A stretch of 64,000 nucleotides of DNA from Lineus longissimus (lineage: Eukaryota > Nemertea > Pilidiophora > Heteronemertea > Lineidae). How positions within the stretch are numbered: position 1 is the first letter of the stretch; each line of letters opens with the position of its first letter. The notes below the pieces were generated by a model. That model did no database searches. It saw only the letters and a list, made by a program, of their open reading frames with translations, and was not told the DNA's origin. The stretch lies in assembly GCF_910592395.1 (NCBI RefSeq), contig NC_088323.1:4154001-4218000 (forward strand). Reading direction: 5' to 3'. Of the stretch, positions 1-11,600 are shown piece by piece. A program made the position numbers and the translations under genes.

Positions 1-81
1 CTGTCTAAAGAAGGCAGTAGTCCTTGAAGTAGCTTAAAGTAGCTTGAATCAAATTATAATCTACGTGTGCTTAATTTTTAG

Positions 82-236
82 GAGCTCTTGCCGGTGAAGA
101 CTGCACCCCAATGTCTTTTGCATCCTCCAGCCCAGTCAACGGCCAAGCCTGGAATGTCATGCACCTGTCGGTGCCGTTGAAAAACCCGGATATACTGAAG
201 CTGCACGTCACCGGCCTTTACCAGCTGACGCTGTAA
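82..236 (+). CDS. Last coding exon of an unrecognised gene (partial)
   Basis: A pyrimidine-rich acceptor ending in AG at 80-81 opens an exon whose frame (two bases completing a codon, then codons from 84) runs without interruption to TAA at 234-236. The peptide is about 50 residues, begins ALAGEDCTPMSF and ends GLYQLTL. It alternates hydrophobic and polar residues (MHLSVPLKNPDILKLHV), as in beta strands, and has one cysteine. I do not recognise the family. The gene begins before the window, so only its C-terminus is visible. An alternative is a terminal exon of a splice variant. The acceptor, the frame and the following long 3' UTR with poly(A) signals support a real exon. Confidence 0.55.
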
Positions 237-1238
237 GACGATATTAGTCTGTGATAAAAATTGTGGATATTGTTAGAAAAAAATGCTCCATGTTTCTGAT
301 TCTGTAAACATGTATTTTTTCCTTGTGTTGATCAAGTGTACTGGTTACAAATAAGCGAGTTCAAGGTTGTCAATGTGTATGTGCATCCATTTGCCTAACT
401 AACAGCAAAGGATGCTGCATTTCAAAAATAAACCAAACCAACCTACGGAATCTTCTGGAGGAAAATACTCCACTCGTATCCACTTCAAAGGAAAAAGAAG
501 GCAGGGGACACACTCCGGTACAAGCACAGACAGGCATATTGGCATGTGTGTATTGCTGTTATGAAATTGAAATATTAAATTCAGGAGTTTTCTAACTCGC
601 CACATGAACATGGCTGGCACACTTCACCACTTGGTTTGTACTGCCACTGCTTCATTTCAGACACTTTATGAGTAAGTGATAATCATGGACTCGCTTATTG
701 TTCAAAACAATTTGCTACCACCTCCACAACATAACTCGCATTACTGAAAATAACCAAAAATTACCTGTTTCTGTTCTTTGACCATCCTTTGCTTCGAGTA
801 AAGCTTGACCCACGAACTTGTACAAATCCAGTCATGTTTAACTTTGCATAATAGGTAATTGGTAGATTGATTATGTTGATGATACTTGTATATTGTTAAC
901 TTCCAGAGTTGTTTCGGACATTTGTCAGTGAAAAAACGTGGACATTTCCTCCCTATGTTTTCTATTGAAAAGTAGGTGTACCGGTGACCTTCTGTAAAGA
1001 TACATGTACCATACCACGTTTTTTTCGTACAGTTTTTGAGTAGATAGCTGGTGAAGTGCTACACATGAAATTTAGTGTTGTGATGAAATTATCGTACCAA
1101 ATATTCTATGTATGTGGTTAGGTTTCCAGCTGTTGTTTTTTCAATTTGTGCTATGTTTACATTTCTGTACAATATTGTATTATTGTAATATCTATAGTAG
1201 ACATGTACCAGTGTCCAGTGTCTAGCAAAGAAAATAAA
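237..1238 (+). other. Probable 3' UTR of the upstream gene
   Basis: This AT-rich stretch after the stop at 236 has no credible coding exon. AATAAA hexamers lie at 427-432 and 1233-1238. The second is followed by a U/GU-rich stretch, so a 3' UTR of about 1 kb is plausible. Confidence 0.45.
1233..1238 (+). promoter_or_regulatory. Poly(A) signal AATAAA
   Basis: A canonical hexamer followed within 30 bases by T-rich and GTG-containing sequence. It is the best candidate for the 3' end of the gene whose last exon is at 82-236. The hexamer at 427-432 is an alternative proximal site. Confidence 0.5.
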
Positions 1239-2253
1239 GTTTTTTCAAAACTATGACGTGTTAGATTTTATTCTTCTTTCGAGTACTGACTTCACTTGAT
1301 CATCTTGGGTTCTTACCCTGAGTAGCATAGTCTTGAAGGTAGACATGGTTGTGAAACAAAACAGTGACTATGTAAGGTAAAGGAAAATGCTGTGGTTTTG
1401 AGAAAGGTTTCCGTATAGCACACAATGATATTACTTTCCTCATGAAAGCTGCTGTTCAATGTGATGCATTGCCTCCTGTAGTGTTGTCTGAATATCTGTA
1501 CCAATTTTAGGCAAGTGGTGTCCTGCAACGTTCTGTTTGATTCTGGGCCTGTTCCCTGTTCCAAAAACACGACAAGAACATGGGAATGTGTTTCAATTCA
1601 GATACAAAATCCCTATCCATCTTCTAAATCTTTTATTCTCGTTTGTGGTTTTTCTGGCAACTCGTGAGCGCAGAAAAGGAACGTGAATTACCTGGGGGGG
1701 GGGGGGTGACAGTACAACAGTAGGCCTACGGTCAGGACCCTAGGCCTACGGTCAGATCAGAACGCAGTGGACCGGCCTCTTCCTGTCGCCCTGAACGACG
1801 ATCAGGATACCCAGCTCAGGCTTATTTCTGTTATAATGTTGACCATTTCTCAAAAGTTCTTCAAAGGGTGATGTTCCCAATGTGCCACCGTAGGACAATA
1901 ATATACAGATGAGATAAGGGGAAATCCCAGATTTATAATTTAGGGAACATACCTTATTATCTCATACCTACTGCATTTATATGTTCAAATCATCAAAATT
2001 AATTCATTATCTTGTCATTCTTTTATCTTACGAAAACCATTTCACATAGTATTCTAATAATCTAGTTTAAAGGGTGACCTGTTTTTGAGCTTATCAGGCG
2101 TAGGTCAATTAAAATCTACAAAATACTTAATGCTCCCTAGTCATGGGATCCCAGATCATGTGACTTGACCTGGTTTGGACAAAATGCCGGCTGCACATCA
2201 TTTCTAAATTTACTGCAAATACTCGTGATTTTTGGCTCTTTCCTCATCAATTC
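1239..2253. other. Intergenic region upstream of GRN-A
   Basis: No gene seen. It holds a run of 13 G at 1694-1706 and a 20-bp tandem duplication at 1721-1760. The GRN-A promoter should lie in its distal part, but I see no clear TATA box. Confidence 0.4.
1721..1760. repeat. 20-bp tandem duplication
   Basis: Two successive copies of a unit starting TAGGCCTACGGTCAG. The second differs in its last bases. It lies just after the poly-G tract. Confidence 0.7.
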
Positions 2254-2262
2254 ATGGTAAGT
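2225..2262 (+). promoter_or_regulatory. Candidate 5' leader exon end and splice donor of GRN-A
   Basis: TTCATG|GTAAGT at 2251-2262 is a near-perfect donor (GT at 2257). The first GRN-A coding exon opens directly at ATG behind a strong acceptor (ends 2626), so an upstream exon is expected. Joining them would place an ATG from this exon directly in frame before the ATG at 2627. Translation could therefore start at 2254 or 2627 with the same signal peptide. The 5' limit of this exon cannot be seen. Confidence 0.4.
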
Positions 2263-2626
2263 CTTCTGATCTAAACGTTTGATTGAAACCCTTTCACCAT
2301 ATGCAACATTTTTTGCAGTTCTTTTGCTGATGTAAAGTCATCAAGTAGCCCTGAAAAACTGAAATGAGGATGCTCGTCAGTCTACAGTCCCAAGTCAGAA
2401 TCTCTGTTCAGTCTCTTTAACAGGGGGCCTAGCCATACATTTGAGAATAGTTTTGGTTTTCATAACCCCCCCCCCCCCCCCACTCCCATCGATCTGTGCA
2501 TGTTAGAGGACATCCCTGTCAGGTCATGCAGGTGGAACTAAAACAAAATGTATGCAATAGTTTATACCGGGCAGCCGCTAGGAAACCCGCCAAATGCTAC
2601 ATTACTTCACATGTTTTTTTCTTCAG

Positions 2627-5600
2627 ATGCTGTTGTCATCGTTGGTCTCTTTGGCCCTCCTTGCATCAGTCTCAGCTGGACCTCTGTTGTTCCAGCCGCA
2701 TCATCAGCTCCCGCCATCATTATCAAAACAGATGTGCAAGTCTGGACTAGAGTGCCAAAACGATGACACGTGCTGTGAGGTGAAAACTGGAGGATGGAGT
2801 TGCTGTCCTTTCAAGAATGTAAGTTTTGGAAACCTTTATTTTATTTTCTACTCAATTCCATTATTTAACTTATGTTTTAATTCAAGCTTGATTGACAAGT
2901 AGGCCTACAGTTTTATAAAAAGTCAGTATATTTTCCTGTAATTGTGTACTGCAAAGTATGACTTCATCATTGACAATCTAGTCTACTCTTGAATGGCACT
3001 TTACGGGCTTTGGGCCTCAGTCTAGTACTTCCTTACATTATATCTTTATCCAGTCGGACATAATGTCGTTATCATGTCGGCATTAGTTTGACCCAAAAAG
3101 TTGAATCCTGTCCGAATTCAATGAATGCTTGTGACTCAGTTAGACAAATTGGTGCTATTTATCTACCTAAACTAAAAGGTGGGTGAACCGATGATTTACC
3201 CTCTGACACTTGACCTAGCTTAAGTGTCCTGATCAGCTGAGAGTCACATGTGTCGTGACCAGGTCTTCGACATTTTTTAATGAAAGAATTTGAGTTTGAG
3301 AACAATACACCAGACTTGTCAAAGCAATTAAAACTTAACCTTAGGTGATTAGAATTTATCTATATTTGGCGCATACAAAAGCAATGTTAAAGTTTATGTT
3401 AAGTGTGTACTTGATTCATTGAAAAATCTCATATTCAATTTCAAATTTCAAATTTTTGATGAACCATGGGCCTTTAAGTTTGATTGGGTCCCTCAGAGCT
3501 GTGTAGCCCCTCCAAAATTACATAGGACATGCTTTTTATTTCCAAACAGATGACAATGGAAATCAACACGTCAACATTATGCTCTTTTAAATTTCCAGGC
3601 TACTTGCTGTAAAGATAAGCAGCATTGCTGCCCAGGGGGTACTCACTGTAATCTTACATCACAGCACTGCGAGAAGCCAAATCAAGTTTATCCAATTCGC
3701 CTGACATCACTGTCAAAGGATTCCAAGGTAAATTCCTGGTGTTACAGATATTCATCCATAGTTGTAGCCAGGATATCCAGAGGGGGGGAGGGGCATTTAC
3801 CAAATTAAAAGTGCTTTTCCCAGTAAATTCCAAGATGTATTTCAGCTTTTGCTGGTCATTCATGTCAGTTCAGACAATTTTTCCCGAGGGCCAGTCGTTT
3901 GCGCTCTTGGCTACACCTACATGCATGTCATCTGTTACATAGTATTCCAGAATAAGAGAAACAAAAATTCAATGAGTGACTAGCTTTTGAGTGGTTTTTC
4001 AACTAACATGTAAAACTTTCGGTGTCAACTGTATATGTTGTTCACGGAATTGAACCTCACCCTCTTGATGGAAATGAGAGACGAGATGTCCACCTGTGGT
4101 GTAATTTCCAGATCTGGCTGCAAACAGTGCAGTGAATTAGAAACACAACAAAAACCACTCCAAAAGATGAAGGTGGCTGTTCACTTTAGACCAAACGTAG
4201 GTCTGAACTGGAACAATAGTTTGGGGGAAGACTGCAAAAATCAAGCCTTGAACTTTGGCTTCCTTTCCATTCTGTGGTCTGTTCAATTAAAACAAGATTA
4301 CAGTTGACACGGAACGTTTTAAAGCTCAGTAGTTGTAACCATTTGAAAACCAGTTTCCTGATTGGAGAATTTCTCTTCTTCAAGGTAGAGAGCGTTGTTT
4401 GCCTGGACAAGAAGTCAGATTGCCCTGACGGTAACACGTGCTGCAAACTCGCATCTGGCGATTATGGTTGCTGTCCCCTGCCTGATGCCATGTGCTGCTC
4501 TGATAACGTCCACTGCTGCCCGCAGGGTTACACTTGTGATGTTCAGTCAGGTTCTTGCAACAAAGGTTTAATTTCTGTGAAATGGGTGAAGAAGATACAA
4601 GCCAAAGCAAAGGATGTTAGATGTCTTGAGGGAAAGTGTCCGGACAATAACACTTGTTGCCAGCAAGGCTCTCGGCTATACGGTTGTTGCCCGTTTCCAA
4701 ATGCCGTATGTTGTTCTGACCGCCGCCATTGTTGTCCTGAAGGATTCACGTGTCATCAGTCGCTAGGCACTTGTACTGACGGCTCTTATCACATCCCTTG
4801 GAGAAATGAGACTAAACCGGTAATGAGCATTACCTGCCCAGATGGCTTGACCTCTTGTCCAGGCGATTACTCGTGCTGTAAACTAGCCTCCAGCCAATAC
4901 AGCTGCTGCCCACTTCCAAATGCCACATGCTGTTCTGACGGCGTCCATTGCTGCCCTGACGGTTACAAGTGTCATCCATCAAATGCAACTTGCTCAAAGA
5001 ATATGATGCCGATTCCGATGACGGAAATTGTTCAACACAAAATCATCTGTCCAGATGGTACTAACTGTTCATTTGGGGCTACCTGCTGCCAGGTTGGGGA
5101 ATATGATTACATATGCTGTCCTGAAGGTCACAGTTGCTATGACCAAGAGTGCCAAAAATATGAGGTCAGTCATGTTGATTAAAACATTTGTTTTAATGTC
5201 TGTCCGTCGACATCTGATGTCTGTCGACATCTGTTTGACCCCTGTATCATGATATGTTTTGATTCATGCACTAGATTGGGAACAACATTCGCATAGTGTT
5301 GGTCATGTCACAACGCATTGCAGCTCTGACGGTTTTACATTACTGTAACGTGACGTGACCCGACGTCTTCGTAAACGTTGTTCCCAATCAAGTGCATGAA
5401 TCTATTGTCATAACTTGCTTGGCCTAGCTTTAAGGGCATTTGTACTTTATGTCTTTTCAGTCACAATCGACACTTCCCATAGTTGTTATACGAAGGACTG
5501 ATACCATTGTGAAGGGAGTGCACTGTCCGGATGGAAAGCAGGTGTGCCCCGATGATACAACATGTTGCCAGATGTCGACTGGAGCATATGGATGTTGTCC

Positions 5601-8600
5601 AATGCCCAATGCAAACTGTTGCCCGGACCACATTCACTGCTGCCCCCATGAGCAGAAATGCGACATCAAGTCGGGTGCATGCGTGAATGGTGACATGACG
5701 TTTCCTCTGCTAAAGAAGTTTGCCGCAAAGTTTGCTGATGTTGTTTGCCCAGATGGTCAGGGGACTTGCCCCACTGATAGCACATGCTGCAAGCTGGCTT
5801 CGGGAAAATATGGATGCTGCCCACTGCCCAGTGCAACATGTTGTGACGATCATATCCATTGTTGTCCAAATGGGTACACATGTGACACGGCTCAATCCAC
5901 ATGTAACAAGGGTGCTCTGTTTGTTCCAATGGCCAAGAAAATCCCTGCAGAGTCTGTTGTGCCTGAAAAACTACTGGGCAGCAAAATCCTTTGTCCTGAC
6001 AGGGAGACTGTATGTGATGAGGGCAGTACATGCTGTATGTTAAAATCCGGTGACTATGGTTGCTGTCCCTTAAAAAAAGCACTCTGTTGCACTGATCAGG
6101 AACATTGCTGCCCAGAGGGTTATCACTGTGACGTAAAAACAAAACAATGCCTGCCGGCTCCTTCGCCAATGTTGAAGCATAGCTCATCAGTTAGTGTGGT
6201 GATTTGCCCGAACAAACAAACCTGTCCTGATGGCAATACCTGCTGTCGTTTAGCCTCGGGTGACTACGGATGCTGCCCGCGTCCGAAAGCTGTCTGTTGC
6301 CCTGACCTTACCCATTGTTGCCCAAATGGTTACACCTGTAACCTTAAGGCTGGTTCTTGTACCCAGGGGGCACTGTCCTTGCCTTGGTTGGAAAAAACAA
6401 AAGCTACGGTTAAAAATGTTGTCTGTCCAGATGGAACTTCTATGTGTTCAACCAATTACACGTGCTGTAAACTTGCATCTGGTCAGTACGGATGTTGCCC
6501 GCTTCCACGTGCCACGTGTTGTTCTGATCAAATACACTGTTGCCCAGAGGGTTACACTTGCGATCCATCTTATGGGAACTGCCTGAAAGGAACTTCTTCA
6601 ATTCCATGGATGATAAAAACATCTGGTATAAAACAAGTCAAACGTGTAATTTGTCCAGATGGTTCATCATCTTGCCCAAATGGTAACACATGCTGTAAAT
6701 TAGCATCAGGTCAATATGGATGTTGCCCAATGCCACAAGCTACATGTTGTTCTGATCACACCCACTGTTGCCCCGAGGGTTACACGTGTCAACCGTCCAA
6801 AGGCACCTGCTCGAAGGGAACTGTTTCAATTCCATGGGTCAAAAAAACGACTGGCATCAAACAACTCAAAAATGTGATTTCGACTAAGATGAGACGGTGT
6901 CCTGATGGTGAGATTTGTAAACAAGACCTCTCCACTTGCTGCAAAGGGAAAATGGGTGGATACCTATGTTGCCGATATGAGAATGCTACCTGTTGTCCTG
7001 ATGGTATTCATTGCTGCCCAAAAGGAAAGACGTGCCATAACCTGCCAAGTGGGAACCTCGTCTGTCTACCGATGTCTCTCAAGAAAGTTGGAGATGTGTC
7101 TCCTGTAAAGGCCAGGGCTGGATACATTATGTGCCCTGGGAAAGTGGTAAGAATTCCCTGCCATGGTCAACCTTAGCATTTTGTTCGTCGGGCTGCTCTC
7201 TGTTGACTGAATTCAAAAGCACTGCTGTACATAATGACAGTTTAGGTACTGAAAATGGCCTCAAATTCAATAGTCCAGTTCTTGCAGTTACCCCTTAGAA
7301 ATCTTTCATCTTCATGTACAATCTGTTTTCAGTACCAATGTCCTGAAAGAAACACCTGCTGTAAGACTGCCACCGGAGCCTACTCTTGCTGCCCCCTACC
7401 CCACGCCACCTGCTGCTCTGATTACCTTCACTGTTGCCCAACTGGCTACACTTGCGTTGGAAAGGGACAGTGTCAGAAGGTGAGTTGATGAAACCGAATT
7501 ACTCTGATCAAAGTCGTCATTCTATTGATACAGAAGTATATTTACGACTGCATACCTGCAGTGAAAGCCCATGACAGTTTTGATATGTCAGTCTGTAAGT
7601 CCAGCTCTGTTGACTTGTTTACAGTCAACGACTCCAACTGAATATTGGGCTTACATAACAAATGTACTATGTACTGCATAATGGAGCTTAAAAAGGTGTT
7701 TCATAAAAACAGTTACTGAGAATTTGAAGCTGAGAGTAAGAGATAAATATCATCCCCCAGGTAACTTGTCAGACTATAGTTGTTTCGATTGAGCAAAGAG
7801 GGGGAAGGGGTGGGGTCTAAATCTGGTTCACTGCCCAAATTGAGGCTGAAAAATGAAGAGTCTAGTGAAAAATATGTAATTGAAAGGCCTGGACCATTTC
7901 CACAACTGACACTTGGGAGATTCATCGGAATTCTCTCTGCATTATTTTCAGGAAGGCAAAGAGACAATCGCATCAGTGAAAAAAAGGCCTGCCCTGAGTA
8001 TAGGTCACCAAGACATGCAAGAACCACCGAGTGAATTGCTTCAAACAGTGCCAAAAGAAAAAACAACATTGGTCAACAGTGTTGTTTGTCCAGATGGAGC
8101 GTCACAATGTCCCAGTGGTAATACATGTTGTAAATTGCCATCTGGTCAGTACGGATGTTGCCCCATGCCCCAGGCTGTCTGTTGCTCTGATCACGTGCAC
8201 TGTTGTCCAAGTGGTTATAGTTGTGACGTATCAGCTGGCACCTGCAGTAAGGGAGCCTCCATGTTGAAATGGCTTCAAAAATCCCCTGCCATACCCATCC
8301 CGGTCAATGGTGTTGTTTGCCCAGATGGAGCATCGCAATGTCCCAGTGGTAACACATGTTGTAAATTGGCATCTGGTCAGTACGGATGTTGCCCCATGCC
8401 CCAGGCTGTCTGTTGCTCTGATCATGTCCACTGTTGTCCAAGTGGTTATAGTTGTGATGTATCAGCTGGCACCTGCAGTAAGGGTGCCTCTACTTTGAAA
8501 TGGCTTCAAAAATCCCCTGCTTCACCCATCCCGGTCAATGGTGTTGTTTGCCCTGATGGAGCATCGCAATGTCCCAGTGGTAACACATGTTGTAAATTGG

Positions 8601-11600
8601 CATCTGGTCAGTACGGATGTTGCCCCCTGCCCCAGGCTGTCTGTTGCTCTGATCACGTCCACTGTTGTCCAAGTGGTTATAGTTGCGATGTATCAGCTGG
8701 CACCTGCAGTAAGGGTGCCTCTACTTTGAAATGGCTTCAAAAATCCCCTGCTTCACCCATCCCGGTCAGTGGTGTTGTTTGCCCAGATGGAGCATCGCAA
8801 TGTCCCAGTGGTAACACATGTTGTAAATTGGCATCTGGTCAGTACGGATGTTGCCCCCTGCCCCAGGCTGTCTGTTGCTCTGATCACGTCCACTGTTGTC
8901 CAAATGGTTATAGTTGCGATGTTTCATCAGGGAAATGTAACAAAGGTTTGGAGTCCATTCCTTGGGTTGAGAAAGTATCTGCCAAATCTGTTGGTCGGTC
9001 AGCTTTAGCTAAAGTTTTAACAAATGTTTCTGTTCAAAGTGTAATTTGTCCTGATAAACAAGGCACCTGTCCAGATGGCAATACATGCTGTCTCCTAGCA
9101 TCTGGTAAGTATGGGTGTTGCCCGCTTCCCCAGGCGACCTGCTGTTCTGACCACACTCACTGTTGTCCACATGGCACAACCTGTGATACGGCAGCGGGTA
9201 CCTGTAACCAGGGAGATCTGTCATTGCCATGGTATGAAAAAAAACCCACCACACCCACAAATGGTGTTGTTTGCCCCGACGGGGCATCACAATGTCCCGA
9301 TGGTAACACATGTTGTAAATTAGCATCTGGTCAGTACGGATGTTGCCCCCTGCCCCAGGCTGTCTGTTGCTCTGATCACGTCCACTGTTGTCCAAGTGGT
9401 TATAGTTGCGATGTATCAGCTGGCACCTGCAGTAAGGGTGCCTCTACTTTGAAATGGCTTCAAAAATCCCCTGCTTCACCTATCCCGGTCAATGGTGTTG
9501 TTTGCCCAGATGGAGCATCGCAATGTCCCAGTGGTAACACATGTTGTAAATTGGCATCTGGTCAATACGGATGTTGCCCCATGCCCCAGGCTGTCTGTTG
9601 CTCTGATCACGTCCACTGTTGTCCAAGTGGTTATAGTTGCGACGTATCAGCTGGCACCTGCAGTAAGGGAGCCTCCATGTTGAAATGGCTTCAAAAATCC
9701 CCTGCCACACCCATCCCGGTCAATGGTGTTGTTTGCCCAGATGGAGCATCGCAATGTCCCAGTGGTAACACATGCTGTAAGTTGGCATCTGGTCAGTACG
9801 GATGTTGCCCCCTGCCCCAGGCTGTCTGTTGCTCTGATCACGTCCACTGTTGTCCAAGTGGTTATAGTTGTGATGTATCAGCTGGCACCTGCAGTAAGGG
9901 TGCCTCTACTTTGAAATGGCTTCAAAAATCCCCTGCTTCACCCATCCCGGTCAATGGTGTTGTTTGCCCAGATGGAGCATCACAATGTCCCAGTGGTAAT
10001 ACATGTTGTAAATTGGCATCTGGTCAATACGGATGTTGCCCCATGCCCCAGGCTGTCTGTTGCTCTGATCATGTCCACTGTTGTCCAAGTGGTTATAGTT
10101 GCGATGTATCAGCTGGCACCTGCAGTAAGGGTGCCTCTACTTTGAAATGGCTTCAAAAATCCCCTGCTTCACCCATCCCGGTCAATGGTGTTGTTTGCCC
10201 AGATGGAGCATCGCAATGTCCCAGTGGTAACACATGTTGTAAATTGGCATCTGGTCAGTACGGATGTTGCCCCATGCCCCAGGCTGTCTGTTGCTCTGAT
10301 CACGTCCACTGTTGTCCAAGTGGTTATAGTTGCGATGTATCAGCTGGCACCTGCAGTAAGGGTGCCTCTACTTTGAAATGGCTTCAAAAATCCCCTGCTT
10401 CACCCATCCCGGTCAGTGGTGTTGTTTGCCCAGATGGAGCATCGCAATGTCCCAGTGGTAACACATGTTGTAAATTGGCATCTGGTCAGTACGGATGTTG
10501 CCCCCTGCCCCAGGCTGTCTGTTGCTCTGATCACGTCCACTGTTGTCCAAATGGTTATAGTTGCGATGTTTCATCAGGGAAATGTAACAAAGGTTTGGAG
10601 TCCATTCCTTGGGTTGAGAAAGTATCTGCCAAATCTGTTGGTCGGTCAGCTTTAGCTAAAGTTTTAACAAATGTTTCTGTTCAAAGTGTAATTTGTCCTG
10701 ATAAACAAGGCACCTGTCCAGATGGCAATACATGCTGTCTCCTAGCATCTGGTAAGTATGGGTGTTGCCCGCTTCCCCAGGCGACCTGCTGTTCTGACCA
10801 CACTCACTGTTGTCCACATGGCACAACCTGTGATACGGCAGCGGGTACCTGTAACCAGGGAGATCTGTCATTGCCATGGTATGAAAAAAAACCCACCACA
10901 CCCACAAATGGTGTTGTTTGCCCCGACGGGGCATCACAATGTCCCGATGGTAACACATGTTGTAAATTAGCATCTGGTCAGTACGGATGTTGCCCCCTGC
11001 CCCAGGCTGTCTGTTGCTCCGATCAAGTCCACTGTTGTCCGAGTGGCTATAGTTGCGATGTATCAGCTGGCACCTGCAGTAAGGGTGCCTCTACTTTGAA
11101 ATGGCTTCAAAAATCCCCTGCTTCACCTATCCCGGTCAATGGTGTTGTTTGCCCAGATGGAGCATCGCAATGTCCCAGTGGTAACACATGTTGTAAATTG
11201 GCATCTGGTCAATACGGATGTTGCCCCATGCCCCAGGCTGTCTGTTGCTCTGATCACGTCCACTGTTGTCCAAGTGGTTATAGTTGCGACGTATCAGCTG
11301 GCACCTGCAGTAAGGGAGCCTCCATGTTGAAATGGCTTCAAAAATCCCCTGCCACACCCATCCCGGTCAATGGTGTTGTTTGCCCAGATGGAGCATCGCA
11401 ATGTCCCAGTGGTAACACATGTTGTAAATTGGCATCTGGTCAGTACGGATGTTGCCCCATGCCCCAGGCTGTCTGTTGCTCTGATCACCTCCACTGTTGT
11501 CCAAGTGGTTATAGTTGCGACGTATCAGCTGGCACCTGCAGTAAGGGTGCCTCTACTTTAAAATGGCTTCAAAAATCCCCTGCTTCACCTATCCCGGTCA

